64,000 bases of DNA, taken from Nemopilema nomurai. Taxonomy: Eukaryota > Cnidaria > Scyphozoa > Rhizostomeae > Rhizostomatidae. Below are positions 10,169 through 22,083 of the stretch, one piece after another (the stretch's first letter is position 1; every line of letters starts with the position of its first letter). A model generated the notes under the pieces. That model was given only the letters and a program-made list of their open reading frames with translations. It was not told where the DNA came from and did not search any database. The translations under genes were made by a program, and so were the position numbers. The stretch lies in NCBI GenBank assembly GCA_003864495.1, contig ML133493.1, positions 1,805,820 to 1,869,819 on the forward strand. Reading direction: 5' to 3'.

Positions 10169-12728
10169 GATAGATATACTCCCACGAAAGATAAAAGTAC
10201 GAGAAGAGCATGAGCTTACAATGGTAGTCCCATGAGTAAATTCGACGATTAATATCAACGGCTAGATGGCTTTTGGGTCTCGGATTGGGAACCGGGCTGT
10301 AGTTTACAGTGGTAAACCGTGTCCATCAGGAATTCGGCTCACCTTGTTGACGCCGATGGTGACCCGCGGGCAAAACTTGAAAACTCTCGCGGAAAACACG
10401 AGTTAAATGCAAGCAGGTTTCCGATTCATAATTTACGCAGAATCACAGGGAATCAAGACAGTGAATCTAAAGCTCGTTATACTCTCTCCACCAGAAAAAG
10501 TTTCATACTTTCAATTGCAAAAATAATATGTTTGAAAAGCTTAGTGAAGTTAAAGTTTCCGTTAGCAAACAAAATGATGATTTAAATCAAATGTTTACAC
10601 CACGTCTGCAGCAGCTCCTACGTCAAGATTAAGAATCGTGATTTTGGCTTCATCGCCAATTTCAATTGCGACTTTCTTTTCTGTTGAGATGGCGTCTGTA
10701 GATTGCTTCTGTCGGCAAAGCAGAAACCACTTGCATTTAGCACATAGGTTGCTACGAAACAGTAATGGTCAAACACTTGAAAGTCCAGCCACATATAACA
10801 TTCTTCTGGCCTATTCTGATCTCAAGAATTAATTTCTTCATGTCAAAATGAAAACCAGCATCAATTCTTGACTACGCAAAAATATTTTCACTATTTCTGT
10901 TTCTTGTAGAACCATTCCGCGCTAGAAAAGATATTTAGTATCTGCAGTGGGAGGCTTTTTTCATTCCGTCAGAATTTCTAGCCTAGTTTTTGGATAAAAT
11001 GGAACTTCGTGTAGACAAAATCTGTAATAGCTTCTTGACACAGCCGAGTCATGGAATTTGTAAATGAACTGAGTGTGAAATAGAAATTGTCTAGAACATT
11101 GAAGGGTCCATATTCCAGTTTGTAGTAACTGGCTATTTTTTTAATTCAGCCTGTTTCCCACCATTCTTCTTCTTCACCTGCAGTTCATTCTCAAAATACA
11201 ATCTTTAATATCGAAGTTAGTGCAGATTTTTGCTACAACACGACAATACATCTAATTACCATAAATTGCATTGTTCTAGCTTGATTTTCGGTAATGCTAA
11301 TTGCTTGGTCACCTTTTTATGCACCTAACTATAGTACAAAATAATTTGTATGCTTCCATTGATCTTTTGCCACTTTGTACAAAAGAATGTCTCATGAATA
11401 GTGTACCAGAAGAAAGTATAAGTATTTAAGTGGCACAGCGTGCATAAACAATTTTAGAATATAGGGCTGTAATACTCTTTAATGTGTAAAAAGAATTCAT
11501 CTTAAATGTAAACGACACTTATGAAGTTCAAAGCTTCTTGAATTTAAAGATTCATTTCCGATTGTCACCGATTGGACCTAATGCTAAAGACAATCCGGTC
11601 TTCCATTAACTCCATTTTACAAGCTTTAACATCTTCAGTTTTCCCCCAAATAACAGTGAATAATTTCCATTTATGAAAACCAGGCCTTAAACATACCTTT
11701 TCAAGTCCCACATTTTCTGTTTACGTTTCAATGATAAATTTTATTTTGGACAGAATTTTAGTTGCTTTTCACAACTATGGGTATCATAGATGCTTGCAAA
11801 TGCTTTGCTAGCCAATAAAAGGAAAACGAAACAGATTGGAAATAAATGCGAAAATCATTATTCTTTCACTCATTCACACGGTAAGTTTGTGATTTGCTTG
11901 TAAAATCTTCCATGCTAGAGAGGATTTTCAGTAATTAACGAGAGATTTCCTTTATTGGTTTTAAATCTATAAACTGCTATGTAACCACAGAGCGCAATTT
12001 TATACAACTAGATAACACATAAAGCGCAATAGTTAAAATATGTAATTACTTTTTTCAAAAATTATGCAAGTATATAAAAATATGATGCTTCTCAATATCA
12101 CAAGGAGCCTGTCAATTTATTTAGAATGAAAAAAGAAACTGTCTTTAGTCAATGATTCCTTAATCTTGATGGTCAAGGCAACTTCGTAGGATCATACTTT
12201 GTCTTCAGCTGAGACAGAATCACTACTAGATTCTTGAGAGAATCAATCTCGAGACAATCAATCTCGAGACAAATTTGAGGTGATGTGGAAAATTTAGACC
12301 CCAATGATGCCAATTTTCGACGAACACCACATGACATTCAACTGACCATGCAACAATTTTGCAGAGGCAATGACCCAGCCAAGCTGATAAGATCATGTTT
12401 CGAACAAGACAGAGTACCTACTATTAAACAGAAACACGGTAAAATAATAAATATTGGCGTACAATCAACAATATATGAAAGGGCATTTCAGGACAAAAAC
12501 GGTCTACTATCCTAACGGTATTAAAACTTTCAAACTTAGCATTCCCTTGAAAAAACAAAATTTTTTACGCATCGTTTATTGATATTTTGAAAAATCATCA
12601 ACTTCTAAAAACTACGGAATCTGAGATTCCTCCTATAATCTTCTTAAAGCATTGCTTTCCAATGTAATTTAATTAATATATGCCTAAGATAAAACTGACT
12701 ATTAGACTTAGAATTAGTGGTGTTAGAA
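10169..12728. other. Intergenic region, convergent gene ends
   Basis: This AT-rich stretch lies between the end of the uncharacterised repeat gene and the 3' end of MFSD8-like copy 1, which points towards it. I saw no convincing exon. A 15-base direct repeat built on CAATCTCGAGACA is at 12243-12273. The open frame at 12285-12515 has no recognisable domain or splice context. Confidence 0.6.
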
Positions 12729-15700
12729 TTAGACTGAGGTAATATAAAGAGCGGAAGCGTCATTCGAGTTATCATCAGAATTGAGTGGCTCCTCCTGATC
12801 TAAAACTGCAGGTTTTGGAACCATTTTCTTGAACTGGAGAATAAAGGCGATGTACAGTGAAAGCAAAAGGCAGGCTACCCAAGCGAATGTGTACCCTGGT
12901 CCAATGGCTATGTAAGAAGTTGATCCTGCGATAGGAGCCGTAAGCCGTCCAACATTACCTGATGATGATATCAAGCTAACGACGTTGCCCTAAAACAGAA
13001 CGATATGAGTGTGCTTTTTAAAGCTAGAATATTTAAGAGAGCTTTTTACAACATTACACAGAGACAAAGATGATTCTTGTCATCGTTCATTGAGCTTTAT
13101 CATCCACATAGGACTTTTACTACAGGCTGATACATACATTTTCTTATATGCGAATTTCTTAATCTTGGGTGCAGTCTTCATAGGGCCTACCTGTCTCTAA
13201 TGAGAAGCCTACCTGTCTCTTGGCAGCAACAATCTTTGTGTAGATCGACACCAAAAGACCTAAACAAGATGAGTAGCCAATGGCAAAGAGAACTGCTCCA
13301 AGGAGATACTGTGGCAGCCAGATCTGTGGGGTGTCTCTACACCAATCAAACTTGGCTGGGCATCCAACCAACTGTTCCTTACTGGTGAAATTGAACGTGC
13401 TGTTGCCGGAATACTGGCCTAAAAAAGCAGTAGAAGCCGTTAAAAGCAGCAGGCTCCTCTAAACTTTATTCTCAAAATGCGCAGCTGTCGTTGTGTAAGT
13501 GCATGTAAAAGCATTCCTTTGCGGCCTTCGGTTTCGAGACGTAGGCCCCTTAACATGAAGTGCAAAACATTGATTTCCTAAGTGCTTTCCTAAATGTCTG
13601 AGATCTTTTTCAATTTCTAATAAAGCTGATTCCTGCAGGCGAAAGAGCCCCGGTTGGAGATGTTAACAAGTTGATGCTAGCTGAAACCGAGTTTGATGAG
13701 TTTAGAAGAAACGACAAATGACTTACATTTATGATTAATCAAATGACTTTAGACTGAAAGTCTAAATAAAGAGGGTGAAGTAAAACGCTATTTCGAGAGA
13801 AAAAACTGATAGAAAACATGAATTTCTTGTCAAGAGCAGCCACGGCGAAAACCACTCTTTGCTTTGTTTTTATTTTAACACATAATTAATAACAAATTAA
13901 ACATATATACATAAATAATAATTTTTTTTAGTTTTAGAGCCACGATAAATAGGTTGTTCGTTGAGTGGTAAACGGCTCTTTGCTTATCTATATTCCAAAG
14001 AAAATCATCGGACAAAACTATGGATAGACTACCTGCAATCTTCAGCGGCATGTTTCCAATTGGTGTGTAAAACAAGAAGCTTAGCAGTACAAAACCATAA
14101 ACGACGGTTATAATGGCTCGATCGGAAAACCTGCAGAGAGACGAAACGAAACGCACCTTGAGGCGATTTTGAGCACCTTGATCAAATAAGGTACTAGTTT
14201 AGCATTCTAGAGTGACACGTGCAAACATTTTCATCAATGCTTGGATGAGTTAAGATCAATCTTAAGAAAGAGGTTACATAACGACATGAGTGGCTGTGTA
14301 GTCTGGTTTGATTTCATAAGTAAAGTCAATTGGCAACTGGATGTTTCAAAAGACAAAAAGGAATCGTTCTTCAAAGTTAAGTCGACCCGAGAATTAAAGT
14401 CTGCAATTGTACCTGGTGAGAAGAATCTTTAACGCAAACTGCTGAAAAATTCCAATTACTCCCTGGCACATGAAGACTATTCCGCCGTACCAGACAGCCT
14501 TGGCTCTGGTAAGCGCAAACTGGTCCTGCACAAATGGCACTGTCAAACTGAAAAGGGAACATTGATCTATTTAATAGAATCGGGAAGAATCGGGCAATTA
14601 AGAAATTTGATGAGCTTCAGATAAACTTCTTTAATTACAAGCCTTTCAAGTAACACTACAAAGGAAAGCATTTGTAAGAGAGAAACAAAAAAGATTGAAG
14701 GAAAAAAGGTTGAAGCACAAAAGATTAAAGAAATTTAGTTTAGTAATGAAAAAGTCCTACAACTTACGTCTCCATTAATGACAATGCGAAATTCGTCAGG
14801 GCAAACATTGCTATCAAAGTTAGGCATGTTAGAAGCTTTCCCTTAAAAGGATTCGGTGCGTCATCAGGTTGGTCCTTTTGCTCCGACCTTTTTGGCGCTG
14901 GTCCTGTAAATGAACAACTACAAACGTCATGTTTTGAATAGGCCAGTCTTGCAACTAAAGACTGCGCATCTGCAAATATCAAGTAAACACCAAGCTGTCA
15001 TCAGCCATTAACCTACCACCCATCTCTCTTCAAATTGACAAATACGTTAATGGTGGTGACAGTCGTTAATATTAGAAATAGAATGCGTTCTGCTATCAAT
15101 GAGAGAGTTCATCAAAATTTCGAAGATGACGGAAATATAATACTTACGCATATAACGAAGAGCAAGGAGTCCATTAGCAATGAGAAGACAGATGTGCAAA
15201 TAGGAGGGAATCGTATACAGGTTGATATGAAGCTTAAGAGCACTTATGAAAACTTCTTTTTCGCCAATTAGCGAGATCAGAGCTTGAATACCTGCATAGA
15301 TAACAAAATGAATTTAATTGTTACAAAAATGAAGGCAAACCAAAATCGTACGCTTGGATTCACAGCAAAAGCCATATTCTGACTGTCAGAGGCAAAATAT
15401 TAATGAAACAATGGTCGGAATTTTTTAGTATGCAAATGGAAGTATTTTTCGAGTATTTATTGTTAAGACAAAATGATGCAAAAACGCAGTGCAAAACACA
15501 CCTGATCCCATTGCAAATCCTGCTGTCATCGAGAGCGTCAGGTTTACCAAGACACGTGACCTTTTCTCTGATGTTGTAGCTTCTGACACCACTGATCTTG
15601 TTATGGTTAAGTTACCTTCAAATGCAATTAAAACAATATTACTATACCAAAGTACGTTCAGGAACAAAAATTTTCTAAAATCATAATTCAAGCTATAAAC

Positions 15701-16195
15701 TTCTTTTATAAAAGGAGAATATACTTTTCTGTAAAAACTTTGCTACGTTTCAAGCTCTGTTTCTACATTTATGCTAAATAATGGGCAATGAGAACATAGC
15801 GAAACAGTTACAGTCTCACCAAGTCATCAGTTTAGGATACTATTGACATCTTTTGTCTTTTTTAATTTCTTTCTGTCCTCAAAATAATGATTTTCCAATT
15901 AAATTCTTATGTTTAGAATAACTAGTGAAAGAAGTTCAAAATTACGACTCCTCTAAAATAAAGTGAAAGAGAATTATTGTGGCTGAGATAGAGGGTACAA
16001 GTGCTAACCTCTTGTAAAACCAAGAAATAATCTAGAAACGAAGATAATCCAAAGTCCACTTTTCTTCCCGACACTCTGGGCAACTGCCGACAATAGGCCT
16101 GACACGACTCCCAGAGATAAAGCTGCTAAAAGTGGCTCTTTGCTTCCCCGTGAGTGCATCCATTTCCCAAATATCATATCGGCGACTATGGCTGC

Positions 16196-16215
16196 GAGGT
16201 TAATGTGAAATTGGT
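16196..16215 (-). other. Frameshift site in MFSD8-like copy 1
   Basis: The coding strand reads TTTCACATTAACC here. The equivalent bases are TTTCGCATTTAACC in copy 3 and TTTTTCATTCAACC in copy 2. Exon 3 is therefore one base short and reads into a TAG codon a few codons later. Confidence 0.9.
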
Positions 16216-16384
16216 CCAGCCTAAGAATTCAGGGCTAACGTCTTGGTCAATCTTTGGAAAGAAAAGGAAAAATAATTAATTCTGTAAGAACCAAGCTAAA
16301 CTAAGAAGAATGTGAACAAAGTTCAACCAAAATCAAGAAAACAGACAAACAAATGGGTGGAAAGCAACCAAAAGAATTATTTCT

Positions 16385-16745
16385 GCTAACATAAAGTGGG
16401 CTTATTCATTGACATATAAGCACTCAACAACTTATAGGTGAGAAGGCCGGTGAGCTTGCCCAAAAATACAAAAATTGCTGTCAGTTTATGGTTTGGTACA
16501 ATCTGGGCTTTCTGAAAGATGTTTCCCAAATCACGCTTTACATGGGCATTGCATTGCCTGTCATAGAAAGAAAGTATTGGTATTGTCAATTGGACTTTTT
16601 TAGAAGAGCAATAATTGGACGCTGATAGGTAACAACCCATCCAATCATGCGCGCTTTCTCATCATCCCCCTCCTGGTTTTCTATCTCTATTTTGTCAGCC
16701 TTTGGTCATTTACCAACGTTTCTTTGCCCCGAGGAATGTCAGACG
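16385..16745 (-). repeat. Dispersed element in intron 2 of MFSD8-like copy 1
   Basis: This minus-strand block resembles 35805-36085 in intron 2 of copy 3 and 17190-17625 in intron 1 of copy 1. Shared landmarks are TCTGACATTCCTCGG-like sequence at one end, AATGACCAAAGGCTGACAAA, and a distal AACATCTTTCAGAAAGCCC-like end. It is probably a non-autonomous repeat inserted before the copy 1/copy 3 duplication. Confidence 0.5.
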
Positions 16746-17189
16746 AAAACGATTGTACTATTACTCACTTTTTGTAAAAATGGCCAAGTTGAAGAAACAC
16801 TAAGGGCGACACCTGAAAGAAAAGCATATGGCTAAAGGAAAGTTAGGCACCCGTACAAAGATCAATACCCAACAAAGCTTCGAATGGATATCTCTCCAAT
16901 TAATAGGGCTTTACAGTCAATCGTACAAAATAAAAAACTGGAAATACCGTCATTTCAAGCATGTGTACATGAATAATGTATCTGAAATATCACTGTCGAG
17001 AATCTGGTGAAACTGGTAACACTTTCATTAACTACAATACGGAGAAAGATTCTAGCTTCAGTACATAACACTTGATCGAAACTTCCTGCAAATCAAACAC
17101 AAATAAAATCGCACAGAAAATATAATGAAGATATGTGAACAAATGCTTTGTGGTACAAAACTTCACAATTGTTAGAAAAAGCGGAACTA

Positions 17190-17625
17190 GTTTTCGCATA
17201 TTCAAAAGTACTTTTTTCGTCCGACACTCCTCAGAGTATGCAAACGTCGGAAGACAACCAAAAACTGACCGAATAAATAGCCAGATGCGGATCGAAAACA
17301 CTAGAGGGTGATAAGCACTATTGGATATAATTGACCAATCAGCGTTACTTAACTTTAGATGAGCTCAAGGGCAAAGACAAACTCTTTCTGTCTACAAAGA
17401 ATGGGATTTTCCATTGAAATATAGACAGACTCCAAAACACTTAGGTGAAAAGACGACCTGGCTTGCTCAATTATACTAAAATTGTAGTCACTGTATGCTT
17501 TGGTGCAATTTGGATTCTCTAAAAGATGTTGTCCTATAGCCGAATCGCAATTAATTTGGGCATTGCGTCTTTTACAATTTCGACGCGGTTGCTCTCTTTC
17601 TGCAGACGTTTTGGTCCTTATGCTC
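17190..17625 (-). repeat. Second dispersed element, in intron 1 of MFSD8-like copy 1
   Basis: It carries the same landmarks as the element at 16385-16745 (TCCGACACTCCTCAGAG, a disrupted AACCAAAAACTGACCGAA, and CCAAATTAATTGCG with ACATCTTTTAGAGAATCC on the minus strand). Intron 1 of copy 3 is only about 270 bp and lacks it, so it is either a later insertion here or a loss there. Confidence 0.45.
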
Positions 17626-18443
17626 GTGGGAACATGCTGTTTTATTCTATCCTTTTATTATAATGAGGATAGCACTTGAAGCTAGTTTTCCTTCACCATT
17701 TTCAATGACTTCAAGGCACCGTTACGCAAAACTAGGCTCATTTCGCATCGAATTACCCTTCATACCTTTGGATAGGCCATTAGTTTATATAACACTTATT
17801 GAATCGCAAATGCTCAAATCGGATCATCCCAGAACTATCATTTTTTATTCTAGTTTTTGTGCCCAAAAGCAAAGCAATCGACCAATCTATCTGGTAGCCC
17901 CGATTATCGTCAAGACACTCTATTTTTAGTCAGTGATGTCGAGAATCATTAGAGTTTGCTCTTCGCCAAATTTTCAATTCATCTCGTAATTTGACTTTCT
18001 TCCCTCCCAATCTTTGCTCTCAAAAACAGCCGTAAGCAAGAACGTTTCTACCTTCTATTTCACGTTCATTTTCGCTTACAGTCCAGCCTCCATTCTAAAA
18101 GGCGGGAACAGCTTGTGCTAACAGGATTTCAGAAAATGGCGAACCACATTCAGATCTGTGTTTGCTGTGATGGAAGGATTTTAATTGAGAACGATTTTGC
18201 GCAAAACCTCAGACGAGCCAAGTATAAACGAAATCTAAATTAAACATAGAATAAACAAATACCAGTGCAAAAACAAATTTAGATTAATTGAAAAGAAAAT
18301 ATTAACTTTAAAGTCCAACCTATCATTGTCACTATCATTGTCAAGTACATAACTCTCAACGTTATCTTCTTGTTTTCGTTCTCTTCCTCCTCAGTAGAAC
18401 CCATGACGCCATTGGGCACGAGATGTCTTTTGCCTTGGCACAT

Positions 18444-18727
18444 CTTAAACTGTGAAGATATGCAGATCTGTTTTAGCAGTTAATCTACCATTTCATACCA
18501 AGCAAAAAATACTGCAAAATTTCATTGATAAAGATACATAAAAACGTAGCACTGGATCATTGTTTCATGATGACAAAAATAGGTCTATGATTGAAAACAA
18601 TAATCTAACATCGAAAATCAAAGCAACACCCTAGGAACTTGCAAGTTGGTGGAGAGACCGATTAGCAAGTGGATTGTAAAATGGAGGAAATTGGAATTTA
18701 AGAGGATTCTTGGAAATCTAATGAGCC
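18444..18727 (-). repeat. Upstream flank shared with MFSD8-like copy 3
   Basis: The sequence upstream of the copy 1 start codon matches 34978-35262 upstream of copy 3 in inverted orientation, with few differences, and then similarity stops near 18727/34978. It marks one end of the inverted duplication and probably carries the shared promoter or 5' UTR. A CTTCACAG before the ATG in copy 3 could be an acceptor for an upstream non-coding exon. Confidence 0.8.
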
Positions 18728-21700
18728 TTAAATGATTTTGGAAAAACATTTTTAATTGAAAATAACACTTTTACTCCTGCAACCCCAAAAATATGCATAA
18801 TTCAGCAACATCTAGCATAGGTAGTTGAGGTCAATCAATGTCTCCCGTAATGGAAATATGGACTTAAATTTGGCTATAGAATAACTTGAGCTCTATTATA
18901 GTGCATAACCAGTAGCTTTTAGCTGACAAAGTTGGATGGGTGAGCTGCAATAGGGTTTGATTTTCTAAAAGTTTGGTTGTGAGATCATTTTCAGTCTAGT
19001 TTGTGATTGAAGATGATCTCCTTTCCAATTCACTCAGCTCTGTTTAATAAGTTTTGTGCATAGATAAAAACACACTGATCAAAACAACCCACCAAAATTT
19101 CATCTAATATCTATTTAACACTTGAAATAACAGCAAAATGAAATCTTGCCTCTTCTTTTGCAACCTGACACTCTACTATGAAACATGTGAACTCATCTAA
19201 AAAACAACAAAAAGTAGAGAGTGAGACCAAAAGTCTCTGTGTCCCAAAAAAGTTTTAGTTCTGCAGCACCATGTCAGTCTGAGAAAAGTAGCAGATGTAT
19301 ATCCTAGAGATCTCAAATTTCTTTTCTTTTCCTTTCTTGCTATCTTTTATAGCTATGCCTTTTTATTGTGATTATTTCTGGCTATGAAACCCGAGTAGGT
19401 TTCTACTTGAGTTGGAATGCTCAAGGCCATGGCCTATAGTATTAAAACATAGAGTTAAATGTGAACTTTTGACATTGTTTTATATTGAAGTTTTGCATAA
19501 ATTTGGTCCATACTGGATATAAATTGACACAATATCAGGTTTCCATGGGTAGACACAGTTAACTCACTTGCTGGTTAAAGATTGAATGACAACTGTTGAT
19601 GAAATGATTTTCCTTATGATCTAGAATAACTGTAACCAACCTATTCTTGGTTTCTAACTATAATCATAATATTCTTTCAGGGCTGCATTTCTAAGCATCA
19701 AGGAGTAATTAATTGTTTATGGGTCAAGATGGAAGGATCTACACTACCATTCAAAAAGTCTTGGGACAATTCGAAGTTTCGAATGTTCTGGCGAATGAAA
19801 ACAATCTAAGGCGATCAAAAAATGTATATCTTTTGAAACACTCCTATTATCCTGGTCTAAATAGCACAGTAAAAGCATCAACAAGTTGCAAAATTTCAGC
19901 TCTTTTTATTCATTACAATTAATTATCAGAATTTGAAACCTCTGCGCTTTGACCTTCGTGCAAATGTATCCTGTATTTTGATCTCTCTTAAGGCTTCTCA
20001 TAAGATATTTCACATCGTTTGATAACCTCCATGTTCATGTTTCTGGCCTAGAAAAATTTACGGTTAATCTTTTTCGAATAATGTTGCAAAATTGAAATAC
20101 TTTGAAACATGAACAATGTCTTATGAAAGTTTCATGGAGATATCTGGTTGTCGTACTTAATAGGAGGGGATCAAATGCATGTTTTTTAAAGCTTTTATCA
20201 TAAGCGTCTTTCAAAACTTCGAATTGTCCAAAGAGCGGTAGTGTACTTTGACTGGGTTGTAGAACTGCCTCAGCATTGCAAACTAACACAACCCTAGTCT
20301 GCAAGCAACAATTTATAATCAGAATTCACACCTTCTATGACATCTGTCTATGACACAAGGGGAAATTGTATAGAATGAAAGGCTTGATGAAAGACAGGTT
20401 GAAAAAAATTTAGCAAAAGATTTGCAAGACAGATTTGCAAAAGCTGAATTACTGAGAATAAAATGTGTAATGTGTTAAGAAGATATATTCTAACCACACA
20501 CCAGTTTTCCAACAGACAAATCATTGAGATCAATCAACACACTCATTTTGTTCTATTTTTAAGCCATTGACAGATTATGTGACCCAAAAATCACATCACT
20601 TGTGTAAAAGACAGACCAAAGTCTGGGTGAATGGAGCCTTTTCATACTGATGGTGCGCAATGGCTCAGGTAATGCGCATTGAGAGTGTTTCACATGACAA
20701 GTCCAACGATTTGAGGGAAATCGTGGACAAATTGAAATTGCCAAAATGCAGTTTTCTCTACACAGAGTGGTGCCAGTCTTTGAAACACTTGTTTTCGCGG
20801 CTAACTTTGCACCCAGTGTGTGTGTATAATTTTCTGACGGAACCATTAAAGGGAACCAGCAGCAAACACTTGACTTTGAAGGCCAAAGATAACTGCAAAT
20901 TGAAAAACCCTAAACAAGTTATCCTATATAAGCTTTATAAAGGCCCTCTAGAAGTCGTTTTTCTATCCCAGCAGTCATGAGATTCCTTCGACTTTCTATT
21001 GCGTGTTAAAAGATGGGCCTAAGGCGTTTGACTGCGTTTTGGAGAATAGAGACCTTGGGGTGCATGCATTTCTCCAGTATCTAACTTACACAATTCACTT
21101 TCTCTCAGCCGGTAAAACGAAACTCTAGCCGAGTTTGATCCTTGACCGAGTCTGGAACATTCAAGAATCCCAATCCCGGGAACGAAGTGAGCACTAGAAG
21201 CTTTCAGCGGGGTTCACCACTGAACTGAGATCACATTCAAAGGAAAACTGAAGAGAAACATCTTTAAATGGGACCATCGTTATCATTCTATAGTGAAACA
21301 GCCGTTGTTCGTTTCATTTCTATAAATTTAGTCTATCTTACCTTGTCCTTGAGAGCTAGTCCTTGTCACTATCGTTTAAAAAAAAAACTAGGGTTGCCAC
21401 ATGCCACTGGTCAGCGGAGGCCAAATCCAAGATGACAAGTCTTAAGAGGACAAACAATTGGATTCTATTAGCATCCAATTTTTATAAGTTAACTGTTTTT
21501 GGCCAATCTATATCAAAAGCACATAGCTGGTATGAGGGACCACGCAGCAGTTTGAAATGGGGGGGGGGGTGATGTTGGGGGTTGAACACTGAGGTGGAAT
21601 AGGGGTCCCGGGGGGCGAAAAAGCTCATTTCAAAAAGCTCAATTAAACCATTTTTATGTGCAATTTGGTTTAGAATAGATTTAAATTAGCTGCTACGAAG

Positions 21701-21969
21701 GATTGCATGACCAGTGAAAATGACCAGTGGTACCCAGTGTACATAGAGCATTGCAACCGACAAATTTAGCAAGGAATTCAAAACTAGCAATTCTATAAAT
21801 GAAATATTACAACCCCCCCCCAAAAAAAATTAGTGAAGTGACGTCCCTGGGACTAGGCGAGTTTTTGGCAATTCTCAGAAGCTGGCTGCACCAAGCATCC
21901 ATTTTCAAAACAATGTCTGTCCATATTTCTACCCCTTTATTGATCCGTAGCTAAACGCATCCAGGTTGC

Positions 21970-22083
21970 CCGTTTACATGGTGCCGGATAACTTTGAGAT
22001 CGTCTAGCTAGAAGGGTCAAAAGTGATACGGCTAGCTAACCCAATCACTTTTGATACGGATAACCCAGTACTCATGTAAACGG
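21970..22083. repeat. Short inverted-repeat (MITE-like) element
   Basis: CCGTTTACATG at 21970-21980 is mirrored by CATGTAAACGG at 22073-22083. Inside, a sequence around CAAAAGTGATACGG recurs as CACTTTTGATACGG. Compact terminal inverted repeats with no coding capacity suggest a miniature transposon or fold-back element. Confidence 0.5.

Larger units (their letters stand above)
12729..18443 (-). pseudogene. MFSD8/CLN7-like transporter, copy 1, broken by a one-base deletion
   Basis: Ten exons read on the minus strand: 18443-18320, 16812-16769, 16251-16009, 15615-15502, 15291-15148, 14903-14768, 14547-14413, 14130-14033, 13418-13213 and 12989-12729. All have GT-AG borders and the same lengths as copy 3, except exon 3, which is 243 instead of 244 nt. 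A T is missing from a TTT run near 16203, changing NFAFNLAAI to NFTLTSQP followed by a stop after roughly 76 residues. Downstream exons remain clean in the original frame, so the lesion is recent, or is a sequencing or assembly error. The start ATG is at 18443-18441 and the old stop, TAA, at 12731-12729. It is an inverted duplicate of copy 3. Confidence 0.8.

Noticed and set aside
14241..14432. 63-codon reverse-strand ORF conserved between MFSD8-like copies 1 and 2 (also 27844-28035)
   Set aside because: It lies in intron 7 and its conservation follows from the near-identity of the whole intron; no start context, domain or splice evidence.
15035..15271. 78-codon ORF matching one at 37317-37553
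   Set aside because: It is antisense to exon 5 and intron 5 of MFSD8-like copies 1 and 3; similarity results from the gene duplication.
21559..21850. G run facing a C run, with an hAT-like CAGGGACGTCACTTC end on the minus strand
   Set aside because: Only one convincing terminus could be found, so the element boundaries cannot be supported.
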